Source of the DNA: an uncultured Clostridium sp.
GTDB taxonomy: Bacteria; Bacillota; Clostridia; Lachnospirales; Lachnospiraceae
Reading direction: 5' to 3'
Assembly (NCBI GenBank): GCA_934438135.1
Contig: CAKSBP010000072.1
Coordinates: 1 to 11,102, forward strand
DNA length: 11,102 nt
Part shown: piece by piece, positions 1-7,709 of the stretch
Numbering within the stretch: position 1 is the stretch's first letter
Layout: every line of letters starts with the position of its first letter
Translations under genes and position numbers: made by a program
Notes under the pieces: model-generated
Database searches by the model: none
Told to the model about the DNA's origin: nothing
What the model saw: the letters and a program-made list of their open reading frames with translations, nothing else

Positions 1-238
1 TATCTATGCAGTTGGACATCAGGTACGTACCAGACGCTGGACATGGAGACAAAGTGAAAATGGCAAGATTACATCAGATTCTTCAGACATTTTCTTCCCT
101 ATTGATGGATTTACAGATTTTAATCGAAATCAGGTGATTGCAGCCAGAGATGAACTCAACTCACTGGTTAAAAAGATTTTTAAATGTGAAACTGTTGTCG
201 GTATTGTAGATGTAAATCATCCGGAGATGGAACTATAA
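1..238 (+). CDS. B3/B4-domain protein (PheRS beta-like editing domain), C-terminal fragment
   Basis: Only the last 78 codons are present, read in the frame beginning at base 2 and ending with TAA at 236-238; the start lies before the window. The visible protein contains VRTRRWTWRQ, then DIFFPIDGF and VVGIVD near the end. These resemble the conserved C-terminal half of stand-alone B3/4 domain proteins (COG3382 type), which are related to the tRNA-editing domain of phenylalanyl-tRNA synthetase beta chain. Such proteins are cytoplasmic, and their role is usually inferred as binding or editing mischarged tRNA; the exact substrate cannot be told from this fragment. No membrane segment or signal is visible. 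The gene ends about 320 bases before the xylanase and is probably a separate transcription unit. Family assignment comes from recalled motifs and is fairly likely; function is inferred. Confidence 0.7.
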   Translation, partial: IYAVGHQVRTRRWTWRQSENGKITSDSSDIFFPIDGFTDFNRNQVIAARDELNSLVKKIFKCETVVGIVDVNHPEMEL

Positions 239-526
239 TTACTAATAGATGATATTTATCAGAAACATAATTCGGAGAGGATGAAATGTTATAATCGTAT
301 CATATCTCCTTGTCGTTCAGTCAATAATCATTTACAAAATTATGAAGCATTTCAATCAGTATATATAGCTGGATTATTCCAATAGTACTGGACTGCATCC
401 AGCTTAAATTGTTTCTTATTGGCTTGTACTATGTTTATCCAATTTTTCTATACAGAATATGCATATCTTGCGACAGGTTTTCCTACATGTTGCACATTTA
501 AAATAGTAAATTGTTTATATGGACGT
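239..526. other. Intergenic region, upstream of xylanase
   Basis: No convincing gene is seen here. The stretch is AT-rich, with stops in all plus-strand frames. It contains one terminator-like inverted repeat (367-404) and an operator-like imperfect dyad near 473-496, where TGCGACA and TGTTGCA are arms separated by about 12 bases with one mismatch. I could not find a clear catabolite-responsive (cre) element of the TGWNANCGNTNWCA type. Confidence 0.4.
367..404 (+). terminator. Terminator-like inverted repeat after the B3/4 gene
   Basis: Arms AGCTGGA (367-373) and TCCAGCT (398-404) are perfect 7-bp complements, with a smaller nested CCA/TGG pairing in the loop. The right arm is followed by TAAATTGTTTCTT, which is T-rich but not a clean T-run. 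It lies about 130 bases after the stop of the upstream gene, so it may end that transcript, but the stem is short and the call is weak. Confidence 0.3.
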
Positions 527-532
527 TATAAT
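527..532 (+). promoter_or_regulatory. Putative -10 box of the xylanase gene
   Basis: A perfect TATAAT lies 25 bases before the chosen ATG, which would give a short leader containing the Shine-Dalgarno site AAGGAGG (545-551). No good -35 hexamer is present at 16-18 bases upstream. An alternative is TTGCAC at 490-495 with TTTATA at 514-519. Either way the promoter would be sub-optimal, which fits a gene needing an activator, but that is inference. Confidence 0.35.
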
Positions 533-557
533 AAAAGAAAAAACAAGGAGGATTATC

Positions 558-3209
558 ATGAAAAAACTTCATAAGCATTTAAGTTTTGTAATGGCAGCAG
601 TATTAACTGTTATGACCTGTTTTCAATCAGGACCAGTTAAAACAGTAAAAGCAGAAACTACTTCTACAAAACAGATGGAAACCATTGCTTCTTTCGATTT
701 CGAAGGAAATGACACAATGGGATGGGGACCTCGTGGAACAGAAAGTGCAGCTGTTACAACAGACGAAGCACATACAGGAAGCCAGTCTGTATTAATTTCA
801 GACAGAACAAAAACTTGGCACGGTGTATCCTGTGACGTAACCGATTATATGGAAGATGGTAAAAACTATACTTTCAAAATCTGGGTTAAGTACACAAACA
901 GCAACTATGGTGGAACTCAACAGATGATGTTATCCGTTGCAACAACAACAGATGGTACAGAATCTTATACCAATTTAACAAAAAAGAATGTTACCTGTGG
1001 TAACTGGACTTTGTTTGAAGGAACGTATACATACAGCAGCGCAGTAGATACAGTAAAAGTATACATGGAAGGCGGTACGTTCGACTTCTATGCAGATGAC
1101 TGCAGCATTGAAACAATGGCAACATCTGAAACTGTATTAAGCCAGAACTTCGAAGAAGGACTTGGCGGATGGGGTGCAAGAGGTTCTGAAACCGTAGCAC
1201 TTTCTACTGAAGCAAGCCATGCAGGAAGCCAGTCAGCAAAAATTTCTGACAGAACAGCATCCTGGAATGGACTTCAGAAAGATATCATATCTTTATTAAC
1301 AGATGGAAAATCTTATACCTTCAAAATGTACGTTATGTATAACGGAGAAGATGCAGAAGATACACAGGATATGGATTTATCCGTACAGACAACATTAGAC
1401 GGAACCGATTCTTATACAAACTTAGCATCTAAAACAGTAAACAAAGGGGAATGGACTTTATTAAAAGGAAGCTTTGTTTACAATGCAGATTCTGCAGAAG
1501 CAGTTAAGCTTTATGTAGAAGGCGGCACACAGGATTTCTATGTGGATGATGTTCTTGTTAGCGTAGAAAAAGATCCTGAAATCCAGGACTTACAGTCCAT
1601 TAAAGATACATATGCAAATTATTGTAAATTTGGTACAGCTGCAACTGCAAACGAATTAAGTGCAACTGAAAAAGCTATCATTAAGAAGCATTTCAATACC
1701 TTAACAGTTGGTAATGAAATGAAACCAGACAGCATGCTTGACTATAATAAGACAGTAGCGCTTATGGAAGAGACAGGAGACCAGACGACACCAGTTGTTA
1801 CTCTTTCCAAAGCAGCTCCATTATTGAAATTTGCCCAACAGAATCACCTGGCAGTTCGTGGACATTGTCTTGTATGGCACAGCCAGACTCCAAGATGGTT
1901 CTTCGCAGAAAACTTTTCTCAGGAACAGAGTGCACCCCTTGTATCCAAAGAAGTTATGTTACAGAGAATGGAAAACTACATCAAAGCAGTATTCCAGATT
2001 TGTGAAGAGCAGTACCCAGACGTAGAATTTTATACATGGGATGTTGTAAATGAAGCAGTTGATCCTAACCAGTCTAACGGTTTAAGAGCTCCTGGAACAC
2101 AGGCAAACCAGTCTACTTCTCTTTGGATGCAGACAATCGGAAGCGATTTCATTGAAAAAGCATTCGAATATGCAAGAAAATATGCTCCAGAAGGAACTGT
2201 ATTAGCATACAATGATTACAATGAATGCGATTCCAACAAAATGCCAATCATCTATAACTTATGTAAAGACCTTGTTGACAAGGGATTACTGGATGCCATT
2301 GGTATGCAGGAACATCACAGCGTATCATATCCATCTGTTTCCATGTTCGAAACAGCAGTACGTAAATACGCTTCGTTAGGTGTAAAAGTTCAGATTACAG
2401 AATTTGATATGACAACATATGATTCTTCTGCAAATGGAATGGAAACACAGGGAAAAAAATACAGACAGTTCTTTGATAAGATGAAAGCTTTAATGGATGA
2501 AGGCATTGACATTGACTCCATTACTATCTGGGGTGTCAGTGATGCAACAAGCTGGAGAGCTTCCCAGTATCCATTAATTTTTGATGCTGATTTTAATGCG
2601 AAACCTGCATTTTATGGTGTAATCGGTGATACGAAATTACCAACTGAAACACCTGCGACAAGTGAAGCACCAGCCACAACAAGTGCACCAGCAGTAACAA
2701 GCGAAGCACCAGCTACAACAAGTGCACCAGCAGTAACAAGCGAAGCACCAGCTACAACAAGTGCACCAGCAGTAACAACAGAAACACCTGTAACTTCAGC
2801 AGCACCTTCCGATGCTTATCCAGTTGTATCTGTAAAAACATCTATTGGAAGTAATCTGAGTCAGTCATACACTATTACAAAAGGTGGAACAGGTGCTATT
2901 GATATTTCCAAAATCAAGATTGTTTACAATTACACGAAAGATGGTTCCTCAGAACAGTCCTTCTGGTGTGACAGTGCCGGACTTCAAATGCCTGTTTCCC
3001 CATATTATGTATCTTATGCATCCAATGTAAAAGGTATCTTTGGTGAAAATGGATTAACTATGACATTTGATAAATCATATGATTTGAGCGAGGGTTCATT
3101 ATCTCTTCAAATTCGGTTTAATAACGCTGACTGGTCCGCATATACAAACTTTGTAAGCGGAAGCGTTGACGTATATTATGATGGACAGCTCGTTCAGACA
3201 ATCGAATAG
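558..3209 (+). CDS. Secreted endo-1,4-beta-xylanase, CBM22-CBM22-GH10-linker-CBM3
   Basis: The enzyme hydrolyses internal beta-1,4 bonds of xylan outside the cell. The start is ATG 558, because AAGGAGG sits 6 bases before it and a basic, hydrophobic signal peptide begins there; an in-frame ATG at 519 lacks a ribosome site and would add 13 unlikely residues. The product is 883 residues. Signal peptide is about 1-32 (cleavage after VKA). Two CBM22-type modules follow at roughly 41-185 and 191-337, with the paired GWGPRG/GWGARG and GSQS..ISDRT motifs. The GH10 catalytic domain spans about 344-691: acid/base Glu499 in DVVNEAVD, nucleophile Glu615 in QITEFDM, plus the family segments GHCLVWHSQTP and ITIWGVSDATSW. 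A Thr/Pro/Ala/Ser linker (692-752) contains three 13-residue repeats. The C-terminal domain (753-883) resembles CBM3, with IDISKIKIVYNYT, SFWCDSAG and RFNNADWS, suggesting cellulose binding. There is no dockerin or SLH domain, so it is probably released as a free enzyme. It converges on the amylase gene. Confidence 0.93.
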   Translation: MKKLHKHLSFVMAAVLTVMTCFQSGPVKTVKAETTSTKQMETIASFDFEGNDTMGWGPRGTESAAVTTDEAHTGSQSVLISDRTKTWHGVSCDVTDYMEDGKNYTFKIWVKYTNSNYGGTQQMMLSVATTTDGTESYTNLTKKNVTCGNWTLFEGTYTYSSAVDTVKVYMEGGTFDFYADDCSIETMATSETVLSQNFEEGLGGWGARGSETVALSTEASHAGSQSAKISDRTASWNGLQKDIISLLTDGKSYTFKMYVMYNGEDAEDTQDMDLSVQTTLDGTDSYTNLASKTVNKGEWTLLKGSFVYNADSAEAVKLYVEGGTQDFYVDDVLVSVEKDPEIQDLQSIKDTYANYCKFGTAATANELSATEKAIIKKHFNTLTVGNEMKPDSMLDYNKTVALMEETGDQTTPVVTLSKAAPLLKFAQQNHLAVRGHCLVWHSQTPRWFFAENFSQEQSAPLVSKEVMLQRMENYIKAVFQICEEQYPDVEFYTWDVVNEAVDPNQSNGLRAPGTQANQSTSLWMQTIGSDFIEKAFEYARKYAPEGTVLAYNDYNECDSNKMPIIYNLCKDLVDKGLLDAIGMQEHHSVSYPSVSMFETAVRKYASLGVKVQITEFDMTTYDSSANGMETQGKKYRQFFDKMKALMDEGIDIDSITIWGVSDATSWRASQYPLIFDADFNAKPAFYGVIGDTKLPTETPATSEAPATTSAPAVTSEAPATTSAPAVTSEAPATTSAPAVTTETPVTSAAPSDAYPVVSVKTSIGSNLSQSYTITKGGTGAIDISKIKIVYNYTKDGSSEQSFWCDSAGLQMPVSPYYVSYASNVKGIFGENGLTMTFDKSYDLSEGSLSLQIRFNNADWSAYTNFVSGSVDVYYDGQLVQTIE
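2658..2774 (+). repeat. Three tandem 39-bp units coding the xylanase linker
   Basis: Units at 2658-2696, 2697-2735 and 2736-2774 each encode the 13 residues TSEAPATTSAPAV. Units 2 and 3 are identical, and unit 1 differs only by synonymous changes (AGT for AGC, GCC for GCT). A degenerate partial copy (ACAGAAACACCTGTA) follows. Such Pro/Thr/Ser-rich linkers join catalytic and binding domains and are often O-glycosylated. The near-identity points to recent slippage or unequal crossover, so copy number may vary between strains. Confidence 0.95.
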
Positions 3210-3224
3210 TAAAAGAATTCTAAA

Positions 3225-3274
3225 AAGGGCGTCTCTGCAGAATAAACAAAAAGTTTATTCTGCAGTACGCCCTT
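3225..3274. terminator. Bidirectional rho-independent terminator between convergent genes
   Basis: Left arm 3225-3247 and right arm 3253-3274 form a long stem of 13 bp (CTGCAGAATAAAC with GTTTATTCTGCAG) and 8 bp (AAGGGCGT with ACGCCCTT), separated by a small internal mismatch (CT opposite A). The loop is AAAAA. On the plus strand the stem is followed by AATTGTTTTTAT. On the minus strand it is followed by TTTAGAATTCTTTT. It begins 15 bases after the xylanase stop and ends 23 bases before the amylase stop, so it can serve both. Confidence 0.9.
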
Positions 3275-3297
3275 AATTGTTTTTATCAATAAATTTT

Positions 3298-6200
3298 TTA
3301 ACCAATTGTTTTTGTAACTGTGTTTGATTTGTAAGAATCCAGTACAGAAGTTATTTTGACAGATGATCCGGATTTTAAAGAACTTACATCAACAGACCAT
3401 TCACCTGTTACATCGTCAGCTGTAGTTTCATAAGAAGTACCATTTACTGTTACTATAATTCTGCTTTCGTAAGCAGCAGTACCAGAAATTGTTTTACTTC
3501 CAGATGTTAAAGCGTTAACAAGTGGTACAGCAACCTGTAAATCAGCTTTTGCAGCAGCAATCTTAGCAATCATATCATCAATTGCAGATGCATCGGCATT
3601 GTCTTCGCCCTGAGCGATAATTGCATCTGCAGGAGCAATGAGAGCTTTTAAATCAGTAAATGTAGATGCTGTAAAGTCTTCAGCGGACATGTTTTTAATT
3701 GCTCTTGCAGCTGTTTTTAACTGTGCAAAATGAGATTCAGCAACAGCAGATTTTGTAACAGTAACTGTTTTACAGTCAGCTGTTTTGATATCAAGCGTAA
3801 CAGAACCGGTAATGCCTGTGATATCGCCAGACTGTGAAGAACTGTTTCCATAGTTAACGATGCAGTTTAAGGAATCCGCATCAGAATTTACGGTAATTGT
3901 GTAATAATCACCAGACTTTTCTGTCAGTTTGTTTCCAGGAAATCCACCATTATATGTGTTTTTATCATTGTCCCAAATATAAAGACAAGGAGCAGCACCA
4001 GTGCAGCTGGATACATTAAATGTAAATGTATTTTTCTTTGTTGGAGTAGTAGAGCCTGAGCCGCTTCCAGAACTACCGGATTCTGCTTCGTTCTTTGTTA
4101 CTGTGTAAGAATAATCATTATTTAAAGTAATAAAAGCAGCACCATGTAAACCAGTAATATCTTTTGTCTGTTTTCCAGAACCACTGTTTAATACAACGTT
4201 GTATTCATCAGTAGATTTTAAATCTAATACATAATAGCCATCATCTGTTTTTTCTGTCATTTTTGTACCAGGCCAAGTACCAGCAAGAGCAGTGCTCTCA
4301 CCTTTCCAAGCGTAAACGTAAGGTGTGAAATCAGATTTAACGTAGATAATATCTTCTTTTTTAGCTGCTTCTTCTTCTTCTCTCTTCTTTTCTTCATCTA
4401 AAGTAGCCTGAGAAACTTTCTGGAAGGAGAAAGAGGCTTTTCTTGTACCATTTTCGTTTGTAGCTTCTACCTGTACTTTTACAGTATCATCATCATAAGC
4501 TGTTTCACCAATTGTAAATGTGTCACCATCATGAGCAATGAATTTGTGAGCACCATCGACAGAAACTTTTGCAGAATCAGCGTTTTGTAAGTGCAAGGTT
4601 ACCTGCTGAGTTCCAAGAAATTTGGATTCGCCAGTGACACTTGCTAAAGGTTTTCCGTCTGGCTCTTCAATTAAGATAGTGCCGTTAGCACCACTGTTAA
4701 ATGTAACTTTTCCCTCTGTTACAACAGCACTGGAGTAATCATAAGCATTTTGTAAATACTGACCGTCTGCCCATAAAGAAGAAACATCGATTGTTACATT
4801 TTTATTTGCATCACAGCCAATACATGCTGCAATTTTATCAGAAATGTCTTTGGAGGAATCAGAGTAAGTTCTGGAGAATGCTACACCGTTTGAGGCACTA
4901 AGAGAAGTGTTCTGTCCAGCACCAACAGAGATATGGTTATTACGGAATGTTCCAACTTTCTGCCAATGTGCTAACGTTGTTTCATTCATGCTGTCCCAGT
5001 TCATATCACAACGAAGGTTATGCTGACCATTAGACTGTGCACTGGAATCAACTGGGCGGTCTGTTTCATCACCATAGAATATCTGAACAGCACCAGGACA
5101 TAACAGGAATGCAGAACCATTATAAATGGAATTTCCTCTGCATAATACACTATCATGTGAAGAAATGTAGGATAATACGTTAAAGTCAGGGTCGGAGTTA
5201 ATGCTGTCTGCAAATCCCTGGTAAGTAGCAGCAACGTTGTTTTTGCTTAAGATACCAGCACCTTGTGTGCTAAAATTAATCAGAGAATCGAAACCGCCTT
5301 CTGTATAGTAACCATCTTTGTAAACACCGTGATCCCAGACTTCACCGGTCATCCAGAAGTCGTTGTCGTCCAAAGCTTTGCTTGGATGCTTGGATTTCCA
5401 GTCTTTTAATGCTTCTACACATGCTGTTTTTAATGTCTTCCAGGAAGGTAAATCAACATGTTTTGCAGTGTCACAACGAAAACCATCAACACCATATGTT
5501 CTTACCCAGTTCTGTAGCCAATATGTAATGCAGTTCGTTGGTGTCATGTTCATGTTGTGAGAAGATAAATAGGACTGTAATTTAGATACTTCTTCGTTGT
5601 ATCTTCCTTCCTTTGTCCATTTTGTTTTTAAAACAGCAGGAATACCAACTGTAGAAGTAGTTTCTGTCTTGTAATCTGGAAGTCCAGAAAGACACATTGT
5701 CTGATTGGAACCGCCGCCTTCCGTATATCCGGCAACTCCACATCTAATCCAGTCAGGGCCCCACCATCTTGCCCAGTCAGCAGCAGAGTTTGTATAATCG
5801 ATAACACCGTGATAAGTTGCATTGTTAATTCCGGATGTTCTGTAGTAAGCATCCTGCCATCCATCCAATAAAGTACCAAAGTTATATTCATTCATATCTT
5901 TGATAGAATTATATCCAGCATGGTTCATAACGATATCCATAACAACACGAAGACCATGCTCATGAGCAGTATCTACTAATGTCTGAAATTCTTCTTTAGT
6001 ACCAAAGTTTGCATCTGTGTCTGTGTAGTCTAATACATAGTATCCATGATAAGCATAGTGTGCGAAGCTTTCGTTTCCATCACCACCAACTACGTAGCCA
6101 TGAATCTGTTCATATGGAGCACTGATCCATAATGCGTTAACACCAAGTTTGTTAAAATAACCTTCTTTGATTTTGTTTGTAATACCAGCAAAATCGCCGC

Positions 6201-6513
6201 CGTGGAATGTTGCACTGGTATCAGAATAACTGACAACGTTTTCATTTTGGTCCATGCCTCTACCATAAGAATTATCATTGGACTTGTTACCGTTTTCAAA
6301 ACGATCGGTTAGTAAAAAGTAAACATTTGCATTATCCCATGAGAATGTATCTGCATTCTTTGTGGAAGCAGCAGACGCTGCTTTTACAGCAGAGACTGAT
6401 GATGTTTGAGTTAAGCTTCCTACAGCTGCTGGCTGCATACCAAATGCAGTAGCGGTAACAAGTAAAGATGCTAAAACTCTAGATAAACATTTTTTGGATT
6501 TTTTAAAATGCAC
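3298..6513 (-). CDS. Secreted MalS-like GH13 alpha-amylase with two CBM26 modules
   Basis: The enzyme hydrolyses alpha-1,4 bonds of starch and malto-oligosaccharides outside the cell. The start is GTG (6511-6513); GAGGT lies 7 bases upstream and the signal peptide begins at once. The product is 1071 residues. Signal peptide is about 1-45 (cleavage near VKA). The GH13 domain runs about 56-560: VYFLLTDRFENGN, ALWISAPYEQIHG, DIVMNH (193-198), nucleophile Asp348 in GFRCDTAKH, acid/base Glu391 in WMTGEVWDHG, and transition-state Asp454 in SSHD. The wording of these blocks closely matches periplasmic MalS of enteric bacteria as I recall it. A beta C-domain (560-620), an Ig-like domain (621-700) and a charged stretch rich in E and K (701-722) follow. 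Two CBM26-like starch-binding modules (722-807, 829-921) flank a Ser/Gly linker. A helical FIVAR-like region (922-997) and an Ig-like tail (998-1071) end the protein. No LPXTG or dockerin is present. At least fourteen cysteines occur after the signal peptide, many for a secreted clostridial enzyme. Confidence 0.92.
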   Translation of the reverse strand: MHFKKSKKCLSRVLASLLVTATAFGMQPAAVGSLTQTSSVSAVKAASAASTKNADTFSWDNANVYFLLTDRFENGNKSNDNSYGRGMDQNENVVSYSDTSATFHGGDFAGITNKIKEGYFNKLGVNALWISAPYEQIHGYVVGGDGNESFAHYAYHGYYVLDYTDTDANFGTKEEFQTLVDTAHEHGLRVVMDIVMNHAGYNSIKDMNEYNFGTLLDGWQDAYYRTSGINNATYHGVIDYTNSAADWARWWGPDWIRCGVAGYTEGGGSNQTMCLSGLPDYKTETTSTVGIPAVLKTKWTKEGRYNEEVSKLQSYLSSHNMNMTPTNCITYWLQNWVRTYGVDGFRCDTAKHVDLPSWKTLKTACVEALKDWKSKHPSKALDDNDFWMTGEVWDHGVYKDGYYTEGGFDSLINFSTQGAGILSKNNVAATYQGFADSINSDPDFNVLSYISSHDSVLCRGNSIYNGSAFLLCPGAVQIFYGDETDRPVDSSAQSNGQHNLRCDMNWDSMNETTLAHWQKVGTFRNNHISVGAGQNTSLSASNGVAFSRTYSDSSKDISDKIAACIGCDANKNVTIDVSSLWADGQYLQNAYDYSSAVVTEGKVTFNSGANGTILIEEPDGKPLASVTGESKFLGTQQVTLHLQNADSAKVSVDGAHKFIAHDGDTFTIGETAYDDDTVKVQVEATNENGTRKASFSFQKVSQATLDEEKKREEEEAAKKEDIIYVKSDFTPYVYAWKGESTALAGTWPGTKMTEKTDDGYYVLDLKSTDEYNVVLNSGSGKQTKDITGLHGAAFITLNNDYSYTVTKNEAESGSSGSGSGSTTPTKKNTFTFNVSSCTGAAPCLYIWDNDKNTYNGGFPGNKLTEKSGDYYTITVNSDADSLNCIVNYGNSSSQSGDITGITGSVTLDIKTADCKTVTVTKSAVAESHFAQLKTAARAIKNMSAEDFTASTFTDLKALIAPADAIIAQGEDNADASAIDDMIAKIAAAKADLQVAVPLVNALTSGSKTISGTAAYESRIIVTVNGTSYETTADDVTGEWSVDVSSLKSGSSVKITSVLDSYKSNTVTKTIG

Positions 6514-6534
6514 CTTTTTGACCTCACTTTCCTG

Positions 6535-6550
6535 GTGGCAGTAATGCCAC
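6535..6550 (-). promoter_or_regulatory. Hairpin just upstream of the amylase Shine-Dalgarno
   Basis: GTGGCA and TGCCAC are perfect 6-bp arms around a 4-base loop. In the minus-strand transcript the hairpin lies 9 bases before the GAGGT ribosome site (complement of 6521-6525). It could stabilise the 5' end of the mRNA or modulate translation. There is no T-run, so it is not a terminator. The function is inferred from position alone. Confidence 0.45.
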
Positions 6551-6618
6551 TTGTTTTAAAATTTGCACACATGATGGCCGCCCCTATAACATTATGTAGC
6601 CTTTGTGTAACATATTTA

Positions 6619-6647
6619 TATCATATCGTGGCTTGTATGGTAATTAA
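6619..6647 (-). promoter_or_regulatory. Putative amylase promoter overlapped by an imperfect dyad
   Basis: On the minus strand TTAATT (complement of 6642-6647) and TATGAT (complement of 6620-6625) are spaced by 16 bases and would start transcription about 100 bases before the GTG. The same stretch contains TATCATA (6619-6625) and TATGGTA (6636-6642), complementary at 6 of 7 positions with a 10-base spacer. A dyad covering the -10 and the promoter spacer is what a repressor operator would look like. Both parts are modest matches. Confidence 0.35.
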
Positions 6648-6660
6648 ATATAAAACTTCT

Positions 6661-6680
6661 AAAAAACATATCAGTTTTTT
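6661..6680 (-). terminator. Weak AT-rich hairpin after the LysR gene
   Basis: AAAAAAC (6661-6667) and GTTTTTT (6674-6680) are perfect 7-bp complements with a 6-base loop, so the minus-strand transcript ends in a T-run. There is only one G-C pair. It would be a weak terminator about 40 bases after the regulator's stop codon, and read-through into the amylase is possible. Confidence 0.35.
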
Positions 6681-6717
6681 GATCGCTTTTATGAAAATAA
6701 AATGTCAGACAAATTAC

Positions 6718-7635
6718 TTAGTAAGGCAGTTTATTTTTAGAACTTTCTTTTTGGTTGGAAAGAATGCTTTGAACAAATTCAGAAATAAGTGGATGTTTAC
6801 AATTTGTTTTCCAACAGCACACTTTCTTTAGCGTTAAGTTTAAATCCTTACATTTTTTTAATACAATAGAAGAATCTGATTCGATGGTAGAATGCTCTGG
6901 AACGATTCCAATGCCCTGATTCATTTTTATGCGCATATGCTGACTTGGAATATTATCTACAGGAATAATATTTGGAGTAAATCCAATTGCCTCACATGCA
7001 TTCGTAATATAAGTAATCGCAGCCGGTGTAGTTTCCCGGGAAAATACAAAAAAGGATTCTTTACTGCAGTCTTTTAAATGCAGGGAAGATTTTTTCGCAA
7101 GAGGATGATCGACAGACAAAGCAACAAGCATGTCCGGCTCACTCATTACAGCAGTTTCTATATCAGTTAGATGTTCCGCTTCCAAAGCATCGGTAAACAA
7201 AATATCCAATTCTTCTGCTTTTTCATTCATTTCCTTGAAGTTATAAATCTGTATGGTAATATTCATATCAGGGTGTTTCTTTTGAAATGCATCTGCGATT
7301 TGAAACACGAGAGTTTCAAATCGCATTCCGTATAAAATGCCAATATGAATCGTCTTCGTCTGTTTTTGGGATTGTAGCTTTATTTCCTCGATAGAACGGA
7401 GAAATTCGGTATGTAGCGGCTTCCATTTTGTAAGCAGCAGGCTGCCCTCCTGAGTTAATGTCACAGTTCGGCTGTTCCGATGGAATAATGAAAATCCAAG
7501 TTCTTTTTCCAGATGATGAATCCGTTTCGTAACAGCAGGCTGTGTGATATAAAGCTGTCTGGACGCTTCCGAAAAATTCAGACATTCTCCAAGCGTTAAA
7601 AAAATTAATATATCTTCAAATGTAATTTTATACAT
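6718..7635 (-). CDS. LysR-family transcriptional regulator
   Basis: This is a cytoplasmic DNA-binding regulator of 305 residues, a normal LysR length. The start is the ATG at 7633-7635: GGGAGG lies about 10 bases before it, whereas the further upstream in-frame TTG at 7651-7653 overlaps that ribosome site. The N-terminal winged helix-turn-helix is typical (about 1-65): LNFSEASRQLYITQPAVTKR, then LEKELGFSLFHR and LTQEGSLLL. The effector-binding domain runs from about 90 to 295, starting at IHIGIL. The coinducer cannot be told. It is transcribed divergently from the oxidoreductase at 7772, with a LysR box in between, so that gene is the likely target and the regulator probably represses itself. 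The amylase lies downstream on the same strand but has its own leader and probable promoter, so control of the amylase is not implied. Confidence 0.93.
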   Translation of the reverse strand: MYKITFEDILIFLTLGECLNFSEASRQLYITQPAVTKRIHHLEKELGFSLFHRNSRTVTLTQEGSLLLTKWKPLHTEFLRSIEEIKLQSQKQTKTIHIGILYGMRFETLVFQIADAFQKKHPDMNITIQIYNFKEMNEKAEELDILFTDALEAEHLTDIETAVMSEPDMLVALSVDHPLAKKSSLHLKDCSKESFFVFSRETTPAAITYITNACEAIGFTPNIIPVDNIPSQHMRIKMNQGIGIVPEHSTIESDSSIVLKKCKDLNLTLKKVCCWKTNCKHPLISEFVQSILSNQKESSKNKLPY

Positions 7636-7658
7636 AAATCGTGTTCCTCCCAAAACAG

Positions 7659-7664
7659 ATTATA
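7659..7664 (-). promoter_or_regulatory. Putative -10 box of the LysR gene
   Basis: The minus strand reads TATAAT here, 23 bases before the regulator's ATG. A -35 match at 17 bases is poor (TTCCAT). The LysR-type box 7668-7694 covers the space between -10 and -35, so binding there would block this promoter, as in classical LysR autorepression. Confidence 0.45.
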
Positions 7665-7667
7665 CTA

Positions 7668-7694
7668 TTATCTATAACAAAATGGAATAGATAA
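7668..7694. promoter_or_regulatory. LysR-type operator, TTATCTAT-N11-ATAGATAA
   Basis: Arms 7668-7675 and 7687-7694 are perfect 8-bp complements with an 11-base spacer, which matches the T-N11-A rule of LysR recognition sites. The centre (7681) is about 65 bases before the transcription start predicted from TATAAT at 7734-7739, the standard location of a LysR recognition site for the activated gene. It also overlaps the -35 region of the regulator's own promoter. Confidence 0.75.
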
Positions 7695-7709
7695 GAAGCT
7701 TTTTCTTCA

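Noticed and set aside
519..557. Upstream ATG extending the xylanase by 13 residues
   Set aside because: No ribosome site precedes it, it overlaps the likely -10 region, and the signal peptide and AAGGAGG fit the ATG at 558.
239..557. Catabolite (cre) site upstream of the xylanase
   Set aside because: No stretch matched TGWNANCGNTNWCA well; the same was true for the amylase and GH48 upstream regions.
2658..2774. CRISPR-like repeats
   Set aside because: The repeats are directly adjacent with no spacers, in frame, and encode a Pro/Thr/Ala/Ser linker.
5628..5891. Minus-strand frame inside the amylase gene, and other similar shadows such as 991-1200 and 7316-7585
   Set aside because: They lie wholly within well-supported genes in another frame or strand and show no domain or ribosome site.
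6508..6831. Plus-strand open frame of 107 codons
   Set aside because: It covers the amylase leader, the gap and the 3' end of the LysR gene on the opposite strand, has no ribosome site and no recognisable domain.
7636..7653. TTG start extending the LysR protein by 6 residues
   Set aside because: The TTG overlaps the GGGAGG ribosome site that serves the ATG at 7633-7635, and LysR proteins normally begin close to the helix-turn-helix.
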